Source of the DNA: Frigidibacter oleivorans
Lineage (GTDB): Bacteria; Pseudomonadota; Alphaproteobacteria; Rhodobacterales; Rhodobacteraceae
NCBI RefSeq assembly: GCF_003993775.1
Contig: NZ_RJRZ01000008.1
Span: 62,001 to 126,000 of the forward strand
Reading direction: 5' to 3'
DNA: 64,000 nucleotides
Positions 16,231-26,182 of this stretch are shown in pieces (within the stretch, counting starts at the first letter, position 1; each line of letters opens with the position of its first letter). A model generated the notes under the pieces. The model searched no databases. It saw only the letters and a list, made by a program, of their open reading frames with translations, and had not been told where the DNA came from. A program made the translations under genes and the position numbers.

Positions 16231-16464
16231 ATGAGCGATATCGCTGATCGCGTGAAGAAGATCGTCGTCGAACATCTCGGCGTCGAAGAGGACAAGGTGA
16301 CCGAGAATGCCTCGTTCATCGACGACCTGGGCGCGGACAGCCTCGACACGGTGGAACTGGTCATGGCCTTCGAGGAAGAGTTCGGGATCGAGATCCCCGA
16401 TGACGCCGCCGAGACGATCCAGACCTTCGGCGATGCGGTCAAATTCATCTCGGACGCCGCCTGA
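16231..16464 (+). CDS. acpP: Acyl carrier protein
   Basis: A 77-residue acidic ACP. The 4'-phosphopantetheine attachment site is Ser37 in [10 protein letters not shown]. The sequence is close to the typical alphaproteobacterial AcpP, starting [29 protein letters not shown] precedes the ATG. An independent promoter upstream and a terminator 35 nt downstream make it a single-gene unit able to reach the very high expression this protein needs. fabF, often the next gene, is not here. Confidence 0.98.
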   Translation: MSDIADRVKKIVVEHLGVEEDKVTENASFIDDLGADSLDTVELVMAFEEEFGIEIPDDAAETIQTFGDAVKFISDAA

Positions 16465-16498
16465 GCCGCCACTGCGGTCCATAGCGGGACGATGACGG

Positions 16499-16523
16499 AC
16501 GGCGCCCCCAGGGGCGCCGTTTC
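16499..16523 (+). terminator. Intrinsic terminator of acpP
   Basis: Stem ACGGCGCCCC/GGGGCGCCGT (16499-16508 with 16511-16520) is followed by TTT. It also lies at the end of the converging DUF6477 gene. Confidence 0.75.
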
Positions 16524-16546
16524 GCATTCCGGACCGGACGTCCCGG

Positions 16547-16894
16547 TCAGACGGCCATCAGCCGCGGCCGGCCTTCGGTGCCCGTCGACGACGATGCCAC
16601 AGGGCCGGACGGCGCGGGTTCGGCGCCCATCCGCGCCTCGGCCAGCAGCGCCACCAACAGCCCCACATGCCGGATGACGGAATAGCCCGCCCGGCCCTCG
16701 CGGCGGTCGGCATCGGCCAGTGCCTCGGCCTCGACCAGCGCGGCGAGGGCGCGGCCGGGGGCGGGCTGGCCGGCCCGCGGCAGCAACCGGCGCAGGTCGC
16801 GCGCCCGGTCGTATTCGGCCAGCCCGGCACGGGCCGCGCGGATCAAGAGCGCCGGGCGGCGCAGGCGGGCGAGGGATACGGGCGCATCGGTCAT
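16547..16894 (-). CDS. DUF6477 family protein
   Basis: A 115-residue soluble protein restricted, as far as I know, to Rhodobacteraceae-type bacteria. The helical core is about residues 8-95, with LRRPALLIRAARAGLAEYDR at the start and GYSVIRHVGLLVALLAEAR near the end. It has no recognisable catalytic motif. It is transcribed away from the DUF6456 gene 152 bp off, and this pairing suggests related roles. The function is unknown. Confidence 0.75.
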   Translation of the reverse strand: MTDAPVSLARLRRPALLIRAARAGLAEYDRARDLRRLLPRAGQPAPGRALAALVEAEALADADRREGRAGYSVIRHVGLLVALLAEARMGAEPAPSGPVASSSTGTEGRPRLMAV

Positions 16895-17046
16895 GTCGGC
16901 TCCTGGATGACAAGGGCCGCAGACTGCCGCGGGCAGGCGCCGCGTTGCAGGCGCGCCGCCTTCGGCGCGCGGCGGCTTCCCGGCGGATTCAGGGATTGGC
17001 AAGAAATATCGCCGCACTGCGAAGGAGTTAACGGACAGGTAAGCAT

Positions 17047-18468
17047 ATGCAACTGACGGTTGTTTCGGTTCCTGCGGGACCGGCACCGGGACTGGCACCG
17101 GACTCGTTGGTCCCGGGCACGGGCACGGGAGGGGGCACGGGCGGGGGGCGCGGGACGGGGGACGGCATGACGATGACCACCAGCCTGGGGGAGATCGCGG
17201 GCGGGATCGCCGGAGGGATCGCGGGCGCGCCGGCGCGGCCGGTCGCCGTGCCCTTCCCCGACTGGCTGCCGGAGAATGCGCAGCTGTATCTGCGCCATGT
17301 CGAGGGCGGCCAGTCGATCCGCGCCATCGCCCGGGCCGAGGGCTGCCATGCCTCGACGATCCTGCGCCGGGTGCGCCGGATGGAGAACCGGCGCGACGAT
17401 CCCCTGGTGGACGAGGCGCTGAACCGGCTGGCCCGTGCGGGCGCCGCACCGCCCGCCCTTGCCGCGGCGCCCGCCGCCCGGGCCTCCGCCGCGCCCTCCG
17501 CACTGCCCCCGACCGAACCGACGACCGAGGAGACCTTCACCGTGACCGCCCCCCTGCGCCCGCATCCCTCGGCCCCGGCCGACCGCTTCGACACTGCCGA
17601 TGCCGCCTCCGCCGGGCTGGCGGGCGAGGCGCGGCGGATCCTGCGCCGGCTGTGCGAGCCGGGGGCCCAGCTGGCCGTCGCGCCCGAGATGGACAAGGCC
17701 GCGGTCCTGCGCGGCACGGTGCGCACCGCCGTCACCGATCGCGCCGCCGCGCAGGCCTTCGCGCTGAAGGACTGGATCGCGCCGCGACGGCAGCAGGGCC
17801 GCGTCACGCTGTACGAGATCACCCAGTCCGGCCGCGCGGCGCTGAAGCGGCTTCTGGCCGAGGCGCCGGAGCGGGGCACGGGGCTGGCCGAGGCGCCGCA
17901 GGCCTTCGATCCGCATCCGGCCGCGTCATCCCGGCCCGATCAGCCCCCTTCCGGTCAACCCCATGCCGACAGACACCGCGTCTGGGGCGAGCGCGAGGTG
18001 ACCGGGGAGGATGGCACCCGCCGCAGCCTGCGCTGCAACCTGGCCGAGACGCCGCTGACCGTGCTGGCGCGGCGGCGCGAGAAGGACGGCACGCTGTTCC
18101 TGACGCCCGACCTGGTGGCGGCGGGCGAGCGGCTGCGCGAGGATTTCGAACTGGCGCAGATGGGGCCGCGGGTGGCGCAGAACTGGGACCGGTTCCTGAC
18201 CGCCGGCGACCGCGGTCCGGCGGGGCCGGGCGAGGGCCCGGCGATGGGGCCGCAGCGCGCCCGCGACCGGGTGGCGGCGGCGCTGCGCGAACTGGGGCCG
18301 GGGCTCGGCGACATGGTGCTGCGCTGCTGCTGCCTGCTGGAAGGGCTGGAGGCGGCGGAACGACGGCTCGGCTGGTCGGCACGGTCGGGCAAGATCGTGC
18401 TGCGGATCGCGCTGATCCGGCTGAAGCGGCACTACGAGGAGACGGGCGGCGCGCCGCTGATCGGCTGA
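17047..18468 (+). CDS. DUF6456 domain protein with helix-turn-helix, putative DNA-binding regulator
   Basis: A 473-residue protein. After a Gly/Thr-rich low-complexity N-terminus (about 1-60) comes a helix-turn-helix (about 75-125: LRHVEGGQSIRAIARAEGCH, then ASTILRRVRRMENRRDDPLVDEAL), a variable middle, and the DUF6456 C-terminal domain (about 395-473) with GLGDMVLRCCCLLEGLEAAE and SGKIVLRIALIRLKRHYEET. The family is found in Rhodobacteraceae and has no established role; DNA binding is inferred from the helix-turn-helix. The start is doubtful: ATG codons at 17167 and 17173 would remove the low-complexity part. A TTAA-N7-GTAA motif lies just upstream. Confidence 0.78.
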   Translation: MQLTVVSVPAGPAPGLAPDSLVPGTGTGGGTGGGRGTGDGMTMTTSLGEIAGGIAGGIAGAPARPVAVPFPDWLPENAQLYLRHVEGGQSIRAIARAEGCHASTILRRVRRMENRRDDPLVDEALNRLARAGAAPPALAAAPAARASAAPSALPPTEPTTEETFTVTAPLRPHPSAPADRFDTADAASAGLAGEARRILRRLCEPGAQLAVAPEMDKAAVLRGTVRTAVTDRAAAQAFALKDWIAPRRQQGRVTLYEITQSGRAALKRLLAEAPERGTGLAEAPQAFDPHPAASSRPDQPPSGQPHADRHRVWGEREVTGEDGTRRSLRCNLAETPLTVLARRREKDGTLFLTPDLVAAGERLREDFELAQMGPRVAQNWDRFLTAGDRGPAGPGEGPAMGPQRARDRVAAALRELGPGLGDMVLRCCCLLEGLEAAERRLGWSARSGKIVLRIALIRLKRHYEETGGAPLIG

Positions 18469-18489
18469 CGCTGGTACCGGGGCCGAAGG

Positions 18490-18562
18490 AGGGGGCTTTC
18501 CGCCCCCTCTTGCGGCTGGCGCCGCAATTCACCCCCGAGGATATTTGCGAGCAGAAGATGGC
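18490..18562 (+). repeat. 3'-end two-hairpin element, copy B
   Basis: Begins 21 nt after the DUF6456 stop. Hairpin 1 GGGGGC/GCCCCC, hairpin 2 TTGCGGC-TGGC-GCCGCAA, then TTCACCCCCGAGGATATTTG and CAGAAGATGG. Hairpin 2 has a different sequence from copy A but the same pairing. Confidence 0.85.
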
Positions 18563-18640
18563 CGGGGCGGAAGGCACTCTGCCGCCGCAGCGCATTCCTG
18601 CGCCCGCAGCGATCCCGAAAGCCGCCGTCAGTACCTGCGG

Positions 18641-19363
18641 TCAATAGCTGCGGATCAGCCCCACCAGCCGCCCCTGCACCGCCACGGCGTGATCGGGCAG
18701 GGTGCGGGTGGGATAGTCGGGATTGGCGGCTTCCAGCGCGATCATTCCGCCCTTGCGGCGGAAATACTTCAGCGTCGCCTCCTGCCCCTCGACCAGCGCC
18801 ACGACGATGTCGCCGTTCTCGGCGGTGTCCTGTTCGCGGATCACCACGATGTCGCCGTCGTTGATCCCGGCGCCGATCATCGAATCCCCCCGCACTTCCA
18901 GCGCGTAATGCTGGCCGCGGCCCGACAGCATCGAGCCCGGCACCGCGACATGATGCGAGATTTCGGAGATCGCCTCGATCGGGACGCCAGCGGCGATGCG
19001 GCCCATCACCGGCAGTTCCAGGGCATGGACCGCCGAAACCGGCATCGCACCGGCGGGCGGGGCGGCGGGCTGCTTCGGCGCGGGTCGCGTGCCCTCGATC
19101 ACCCGAAGGGGGGCGGCGGAGGGCGCTTCGGTCCGGCGGCGTTCCATCGCCTCGGGCAGCTTCACGATCTCGATCGCGCGGGCCCGATGGGCAAGGCGGC
19201 GGATGAAGCCCCGTTCCTCCAGCGCGGTGATCAGGCGGTGGATGCCCGACTTGGATTTCAGGTCCAGCGCCTCTTTCATCTCGTCGAAGGAGGGGGGCAC
19301 CCCGTCGCGGTCCATCCGGTCGCGGATGAAGTCGAGCAGTTCCATCTGCTTGCGCGTCAGCAT
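18641..19363 (-). CDS. lexA: LexA repressor (SOS response)
   Basis: A 240-residue LexA. The winged-helix DNA-binding domain is at about 1-68 ([17 protein letters not shown] and [10 protein letters not shown]). A Pro/Ala linker of about 35 residues follows, then the S24 autoprotease: cleavage site Ala125-Gly126, nucleophile Ser161 in RGDSMIGAG, and Lys199 in ATLKYF. All self-cleavage residues are present. AAGGA lies 9 nt before the ATG. A GTTC-N7-GTTC box overlaps its promoter, so autorepression is expected. It lies just after moeA but has its own promoter. Confidence 0.97.
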   Translation of the reverse strand: MLTRKQMELLDFIRDRMDRDGVPPSFDEMKEALDLKSKSGIHRLITALEERGFIRRLAHRARAIEIVKLPEAMERRRTEAPSAAPLRVIEGTRPAPKQPAAPPAGAMPVSAVHALELPVMGRIAAGVPIEAISEISHHVAVPGSMLSGRGQHYALEVRGDSMIGAGINDGDIVVIREQDTAENGDIVVALVEGQEATLKYFRRKGGMIALEAANPDYPTRTLPDHAVAVQGRLVGLIRSY

Positions 19364-19405
19364 GTCATCCGGTCCTTGTGCCCCCGCCTGCGGCGTTTCC
19401 GGAAT

Positions 19406-19434
19406 GTTCTGACACCGTTCCCCGTTTGTGTCAA
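19406..19434. promoter_or_regulatory. SOS box and -35 of lexA
   Basis: GTTCTGACACCGTTC (19406-19420) is an exact GTTC-N7-GTTC, the direct-repeat LexA operator of alphaproteobacteria. On the minus strand a perfect TTGACA -35 (19429-19434) lies beside it, and the -10 position 17 nt on falls inside the box (19406-19411). LexA bound here would block its own promoter. The box is 29 bp beyond the stop of moeA, on the lexA side of the gap. Confidence 0.85.
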
Positions 19435-19462
19435 TGGGTTCGGGCAGACGCGGGTGCGCTGG

Positions 19463-20650
19463 CTATAGTGCGATGAACTCCACCGCGCTTCCCGCCGGCC
19501 GGGCCGGATCGTGGGGCGGGCGGATCAGCAGCGCCCCGGCCTCGGCCATCAGGGTCAGCCGGGCGCTGTCCTGGCTGGCGAAGGGGCGCAGGCGCGGCAG
19601 CGGCGCCGCCGGATCGTCCAGCCGCTCGGCCCGCATGTAATGCGCGCGCGGCCCGTTCGCGTCGAGATCGGTGGCGGCGATGCCTCGCTGCGTCTCTACC
19701 CGGCCCGGCAGGCCCTGCAGCGCGGCCAGGAGCGGCAGCAGGAACAGGTGGCCGCAGACGATGGCGCTGACCGGGTTGCCGGGCAGGCCCAGCATCGCCG
19801 CCCCGCCGATGCGGCCGGCCATCAGCGGCTTGCCCGGGCGCATCGCGATCTTCCAGAAGGCGAGGTCGAGCCCCAGGTCCCCCGCCACCTTCCCCACGAG
19901 GTCATGATCCCCGACCGAGGCGCCGCCGATGGTGACGATCACGTCGGCGCCCTCGGCGAGTGCGAAGCTGTGGCGCAGGCTGTCCTCGCTGTCCCGCGCG
20001 ATGGGCAGCATCCGCACCGCGGCGCCCGCCGCCTCGGCCATGGCGGCCAGCGCGAAGCTGTTCGAGGCGACGATCTGGTCGGGGCGGGGGTCCTCGCCGG
20101 GCATCACCAACTCGTCGCCCGTGGCGATCAGCGCGACCTCGGGGCGGCGGTGGACACGCAGGTCCGGCAGGTTCATCGCCGCGGCCAGCGCCAGATCGAC
20201 GGGGCGCAGCCGGCGGGGTGGCCGTATCGCCTCGCCCGCGCGAAAATCCTGCCCGGGGGCGCGGATATGGGTCGCCGCTTCCAGCCGGTCGCCCAGGGTG
20301 ATGCGGTCGCCGTCGCGCGTCACATCCTCTTGCAGCACCACGCGGTCGGCGCCCTCCGGCACCGGGGCGCCGGTGAAGATGCGCACCGCGCAGCCGGATT
20401 CCACCTTGCCGGCATGGGCATGGCCCGCGCCCGCCTCGCCCGCGATGCGCAGGACCGTGCCAGGGCGGTGATCGGCCTCGCGGATCGCATAGCCGTCCAT
20501 GGCCGAGGCGGCGAAGGGCGGCTGGTCGCGGCGGGCCAGCGCCGGTTCGGCCAGGACCCGGCCCGCCGCCTGCCGCAGCGGCACAGTTTCGGAGGGCAGG
20601 GGGCCGGCCAACGCCAGCACCCGGGCCAGCGCCTCCTCGACGGGGATCAT
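19463..20650 (-). CDS. moeA: Molybdopterin molybdotransferase
   Basis: A 395-residue MoeA that inserts molybdate into adenylated molybdopterin. It shows [11 protein letters not shown] near residue 50, the MoCF-like GDELV and [11 protein letters not shown] blocks, [10 protein letters not shown], and [11 protein letters not shown]. The ATG overlaps the moaC stop as ATGA. The gene order trpC-moaC-moeA with 1- and 4-nt overlaps indicates one operon; lexA follows after a separate promoter. A longer frame upstream runs through moaC and is not used. Confidence 0.95.
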   Translation of the reverse strand: MIPVEEALARVLALAGPLPSETVPLRQAAGRVLAEPALARRDQPPFAASAMDGYAIREADHRPGTVLRIAGEAGAGHAHAGKVESGCAVRIFTGAPVPEGADRVVLQEDVTRDGDRITLGDRLEAATHIRAPGQDFRAGEAIRPPRRLRPVDLALAAAMNLPDLRVHRRPEVALIATGDELVMPGEDPRPDQIVASNSFALAAMAEAAGAAVRMLPIARDSEDSLRHSFALAEGADVIVTIGGASVGDHDLVGKVAGDLGLDLAFWKIAMRPGKPLMAGRIGGAAMLGLPGNPVSAIVCGHLFLLPLLAALQGLPGRVETQRGIAATDLDANGPRAHYMRAERLDDPAAPLPRLRPFASQDSARLTLMAEAGALLIRPPHDPARPAGSAVEFIAL

Positions 20651-21162
20651 GTCCCGTCCCCCGGGGGAGCGGTTCCGGCGGCGGTCCAGGTGCCCGACTT
20701 GCCGCCCTCTTTCGACACGAGCCGCACCGCCTCGATCCGCATGCCTTTCTCGGCGGCCTTCAGCATGTCGTAGATGGTCAGCGCGGCGACGGTCACGGCG
20801 GTCAGCGACTCCATCTCCACCCCGGTGCGGCCGGTGGTGCGGACGGTCGCCACGATCCGCACGCCGGGCAGGGCGGGGTCCGCGGTCAGGTCCAGCGCCA
20901 CCTTCGACAAGGGCAGCGGATGGCAGAGCGGGATCAGATCGGCGGTGCGCTTGGCGCCCATGATGCCCGCCAGGCGCGCCACGCCGAGCACGTCGCCCTT
21001 GGCCGCGCCGCCAGCGGCCACCAGCGCCAGCGTTTGCGCCCCCATCACCACCGCGCCTTCGGCCACGGCGGTGCGGGCGGTTTCCGCCTTGCCCGAGACA
21101 TCGACCATATGCGCCTGTCCGGCGGCGTCGAAATGGGTCAGTGGCGAGGGCGGCTCGGCCAT
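20647..21162 (-). CDS. moaC: Cyclic pyranopterin monophosphate synthase
   Basis: A 171-residue MoaC, converting the MoaA product to cyclic pyranopterin phosphate in molybdenum cofactor synthesis. It has [36 protein letters not shown], the active-site loop [11 protein letters not shown], and [20 protein letters not shown] followed by KEGGKSG. It has the standard length. Its start overlaps the trpC stop by one base (TGATG) and its stop overlaps moeA. Confidence 0.97.
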   Translation of the reverse strand: MAEPPSPLTHFDAAGQAHMVDVSGKAETARTAVAEGAVVMGAQTLALVAAGGAAKGDVLGVARLAGIMGAKRTADLIPLCHPLPLSKVALDLTADPALPGVRIVATVRTTGRTGVEMESLTAVTVAALTIYDMLKAAEKGMRIEAVRLVSKEGGKSGTWTAAGTAPPGDGT

Positions 21163-21983
21163 CAGGCGGCATCTTCCGGCTGGGCGGGCGTCGCCACCGG
21201 ATCGGCCAGCAGCGCCCGGGTGGCGGCCGCGACATCGGCCTGCCGCATCAGGCTTTCGCCGATCAGGAAGGCGCGCGCGCCTACCTCGGCCATCGCGGCA
21301 AGGTCGGTGGGGGTAAAGAGCCCGCTTTCGCAGACCAGCCGCCGGTCGGCGGGCAGGCGCGGCGCCAGCCGGCGCGTCGTGTCGAGCGAGACCTCGAAGG
21401 TCTTCAGGTTGCGGTTGTTGACCCCGATCAGCGGCGAGGCGAGCCGCAGCGCACGGTCGAGTTCCGCCTCGTCATGCACCTCGATCAGCGCGTCCATCCC
21501 CCAGTCTCGCGCGGCGGCTTCCAGTTCGGCCGCCAGCGCATCGTCAACCGAGGCCATGATGATCAGGATGCAGTCGGCGCCCCAGGCCCGCGCCTCGGCC
21601 ACCTGGTAGGGGTCGTAGAGGAAATCCTTCCGCAGCGCCGGCAGGTCGCAGGCAGCGCGGGCGGCGGTCAGGTAGTCCGGCGCGCCCTGGAACGAGGGGG
21701 CATCCGTCAGTACCGACAGGCAGGTCGCCCCGCCTGCCGCATAGGCGCGGGCCAGCGCGGGCGGGTCGAAATCGCCGCGGATCAGCCCCTTGGAGGGACT
21801 TGCCTTCTTGATTTCGGCGATCAGGCCGTAACCGGTGGCCGAGGCGGCGGCGAGGGCAGAGGCGAAGCCGCGCGGGGCATCTGCGGCGCGGGCCGCGGCC
21901 TCCACCTCCGACAGCGGGCGGGCGGCCTTGGCGGCAGCGATTTCCTGCAGCTTGTAGGCCCTGATCTTGTCGAGAATGTCCAT
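21162..21983 (-). CDS. trpC: Indole-3-glycerol phosphate synthase
   Basis: A 273-residue TIM-barrel enzyme closing the indole ring in tryptophan synthesis. Family blocks are [16 protein letters not shown] (catalytic Lys), [51 protein letters not shown], and [10 protein letters not shown]. It is a stand-alone TrpC with no TrpF fusion. trpE, trpG and trpD, which precede it in many relatives, are absent: the divergent neighbour 195 bp away is glgC. It is the first gene of a trpC-moaC-moeA operon. Confidence 0.97.
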   Translation of the reverse strand: MDILDKIRAYKLQEIAAAKAARPLSEVEAAARAADAPRGFASALAAASATGYGLIAEIKKASPSKGLIRGDFDPPALARAYAAGGATCLSVLTDAPSFQGAPDYLTAARAACDLPALRKDFLYDPYQVAEARAWGADCILIIMASVDDALAAELEAAARDWGMDALIEVHDEAELDRALRLASPLIGVNNRNLKTFEVSLDTTRRLAPRLPADRRLVCESGLFTPTDLAAMAEVGARAFLIGESLMRQADVAAATRALLADPVATPAQPEDAA

Positions 21984-22178
21984 GCGCCCGTTCTAGCGCC
22001 GCCCGGGGCCGATGGAAAGCGCCCAGCATCCCCCGGCATCCACGCCGCATCCCCCTCCGCATCTCCTGCCGGTCTGTGCCGCACATCCATCCGAAAGCCG
22101 GGAACCATTCGGCCAGACGACGGTTTGTGCGCTGTCCAGCCCGGATCTCTCCTCACAATCTGACTGAAGGCCTCGACC

Positions 22179-23419
22179 ATGCGCGACTTCCCTGGCCCTG
22201 CTGCGTCTTCCGCCCCCCAGCCCGCCGGAGGCGGGCGCACCCTTGTCATCCTGCTGGCCGGCGGCAAGGGCACCCGGCTGCACGAACTGACGCAAGAGGA
22301 CTGCAAGCCCGCAGTGTTCTTCGCCGGGCGCCGCCGGATCGCCGATTTCGCGCTGGCCAATGCGCTCCGCTCGGGCTGCGGCCAGATGCTGGTGGCCAGC
22401 CAGTATCGCCCCGCTTCGCTGCACCGGCATCTGGAGCAGGTCTGGGCGCCGGCCTTCGCCGCGCGCGGCGGTGCGCTGACCGTGGCCTGCGGGACCGAGG
22501 TCACGGGCCGCGACGAGGGCTACATCGGCACCGCCGACGCGGTGACCCAGAACATTGCCGCCATCGACGCCGCCGCGCCCGACCGGGTGCTGGTACTGGC
22601 AGCGGACCATGTCTACCACGCCGATTTCGGCGCGATGCTGGCCGCCCATGCCTGCGCCGCGGCGCCGGTGACGGTGGCCGCGCATGTCGTGCCCCGCAGC
22701 CAGGCGAGCGGGTTCGGCGTGATCGGCGTCTCGCCCTCGGGACGGGCGCTCTCGTTCGTCGAGAAGCCCGCCGATCCGCCGGGGATGCCGGGCGACCCGG
22801 CCTATGCGCTGGCCTCGATGGGCATCTACGTCTTCGACTGGCCCTGGCTGCGCGAGAGGCTGATCGAGGATGCCGCCGATGCCGGATCGGGGCATGACTT
22901 CGGCAGCGACATCCTGCCCGCCGCCGTGCTGCACGGCGATGTCAATGTCTGGCGCTTCGCCGGGCCGGGCGGGTCGCGGCCCTACTGGCGCGATGTGGGC
23001 ACGCTCGACGCCTATCGGGTGGCACAACTCGACTTCGCCGGGGCGCAGCCGCCCTGCGCGCTGCCGGACCTGCCGCCGCTGACGCAGGGGGTGGCGGGCT
23101 TCGTGCCAATCGCCTTGCGGCGCGCCGACCGGCGCGATCCGTCCCGGGCGCTGCTGACCGAAACCGTGGTGATGCCGGGCGCCACCATCTCGCCCGGGGC
23201 GCGGCTGTCGCGCGCCATCGTCGCCCCCGGCGCGCAGGTGCCGGCCTGGCTGGTGGTGGGCGAAGACCCGGCCGAGGATGCGCGCTGGTTCCGGCGCACC
23301 CCCGGCGGCACCGTGCTGATCACGCAGGCCATGCTGGCCCGCCGCGAAAGCCTCGCGCCGCCGTCGCTTGCCGCATGGTCGCGGCCGGTGCGTGGCGTGG
23401 CCAAGGTCGGGTCCCGCTG

Positions 23420-23420
<1 letters not shown>
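22179..23420 (+). CDS. glgC: Glucose-1-phosphate adenylyltransferase
   Basis: A 413-residue ADP-glucose pyrophosphorylase, the committed step of glycogen synthesis. The nucleotidyltransferase domain has LAGGKGTRLHELT, EGYIGTADAV, the metal-binding DHVYHADF and SFVEKPADPPG, then SMGIYVFDW. A C-terminal beta-helix region (TETVVMPGATISPGARL) follows. The first 20 residues are a Pro/Ala-rich extension. GAAGG is 9 nt before the ATG. It is coupled to glgX by a TGATG overlap. glgA, glgB and glgP are not in the window. Confidence 0.94.
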
Positions 23421-25489
<2,069 letters not shown>

Positions 25490-25537
25490 CGCGGGGCAGG
25501 GCGCGCGCTTGAATCGCGCAGCCGGCCCGCGCCCCTG

Positions 25538-25601
25538 CGGCTGATCCAAATATCCCGGGGGCGAATGCCCCCGAAGGGGGCAGAGGGGGCAGCGCCCCCT
25601 C
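25538..25601 (-). repeat. 3'-end two-hairpin element, copy C
   Basis: Follows the pqiC stop by 9 nt, minus orientation. Hairpin 1 GAGGGGGC/GCCCCCTC, hairpin 2 TGCCCCC-TTCG-GGGGGCA, then TTCGCCCCCGGGATATTTGG and TCAGCCGCAGGGG, an ending shared with copy H only. Confidence 0.85.
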
Positions 25602-25610
25602 TTCCTGTTT

Positions 25611-26174
25611 CTACCGCCCCATGCTCCGGGCGATGATCTCGGCCAGTTGCCCGACCGCCGCCGACTGCGCCGCGGCGATCTGCGCGGGCTCGCGCCCCGC
25701 CATCGGCACCGAGATGGCGAAGGGGGCAGAGGGCGGCCCGCGGCGGGGTCCCTCGCTGCGCACGTAATATTGCCCGTCCAGCCGGAACACGCCGTCCGCC
25801 CCGGCGAGCATCCGCGTCACCCGCACGTCGACCTCGGCCTCGGCATAGCCCGACAGCGGCCAGGGGTCGGGCGCGACGGTGCCCGACAGGATCGCGTCCA
25901 TCCGCTCGGCCAGCGCCAGCGTCACCGCGCGCGGCGGCAGGTCGGCCCATTGCGCCCGCCGCGCCTCGGTCACCGCGCCGCCGCCCTCCTGCAGCGTGAT
26001 CTCGGGATTGGCGGCATAGTCGGGCAGCGACACCTCGCGCAGCAGGATCGTGTCCGCCGCCGAGGACAGGCGCAGCGTCGAGGGCGGCGGGTCCAGCAGA
26101 TAGCGCGGCGGCGCGCCGCAGGCGGCAAGCCCGAGGCAGAGGACGACAGGCAGGGCGGTCAGGCGGTGGGGCAT
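25611..26174 (-). CDS. pqiC: PqiC-type outer-membrane lipoprotein (ABC-type transport auxiliary)
   Basis: A 187-residue lipoprotein with a signal peptide and lipobox GLAAC (lipidated Cys19). The mature part matches the PqiC/ABC-transport auxiliary family: YLLDPPPSTLRL at the start, then strand-rich repeats ending in a helix (AAQSAAVGQLAEIIARSM). It would anchor the PqiB tunnel to the outer membrane for lipid movement across the envelope. It lies 8 nt after pqiB, third in the pqi operon. Confidence 0.88.
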   Translation of the reverse strand: MPHRLTALPVVLCLGLAACGAPPRYLLDPPPSTLRLSSAADTILLREVSLPDYAANPEITLQEGGGAVTEARRAQWADLPPRAVTLALAERMDAILSGTVAPDPWPLSGYAEAEVDVRVTRMLAGADGVFRLDGQYYVRSEGPRRGPPSAPFAISVPMAGREPAQIAAAQSAAVGQLAEIIARSMGR

Positions 26175-26182
26175 AGGTCTTC

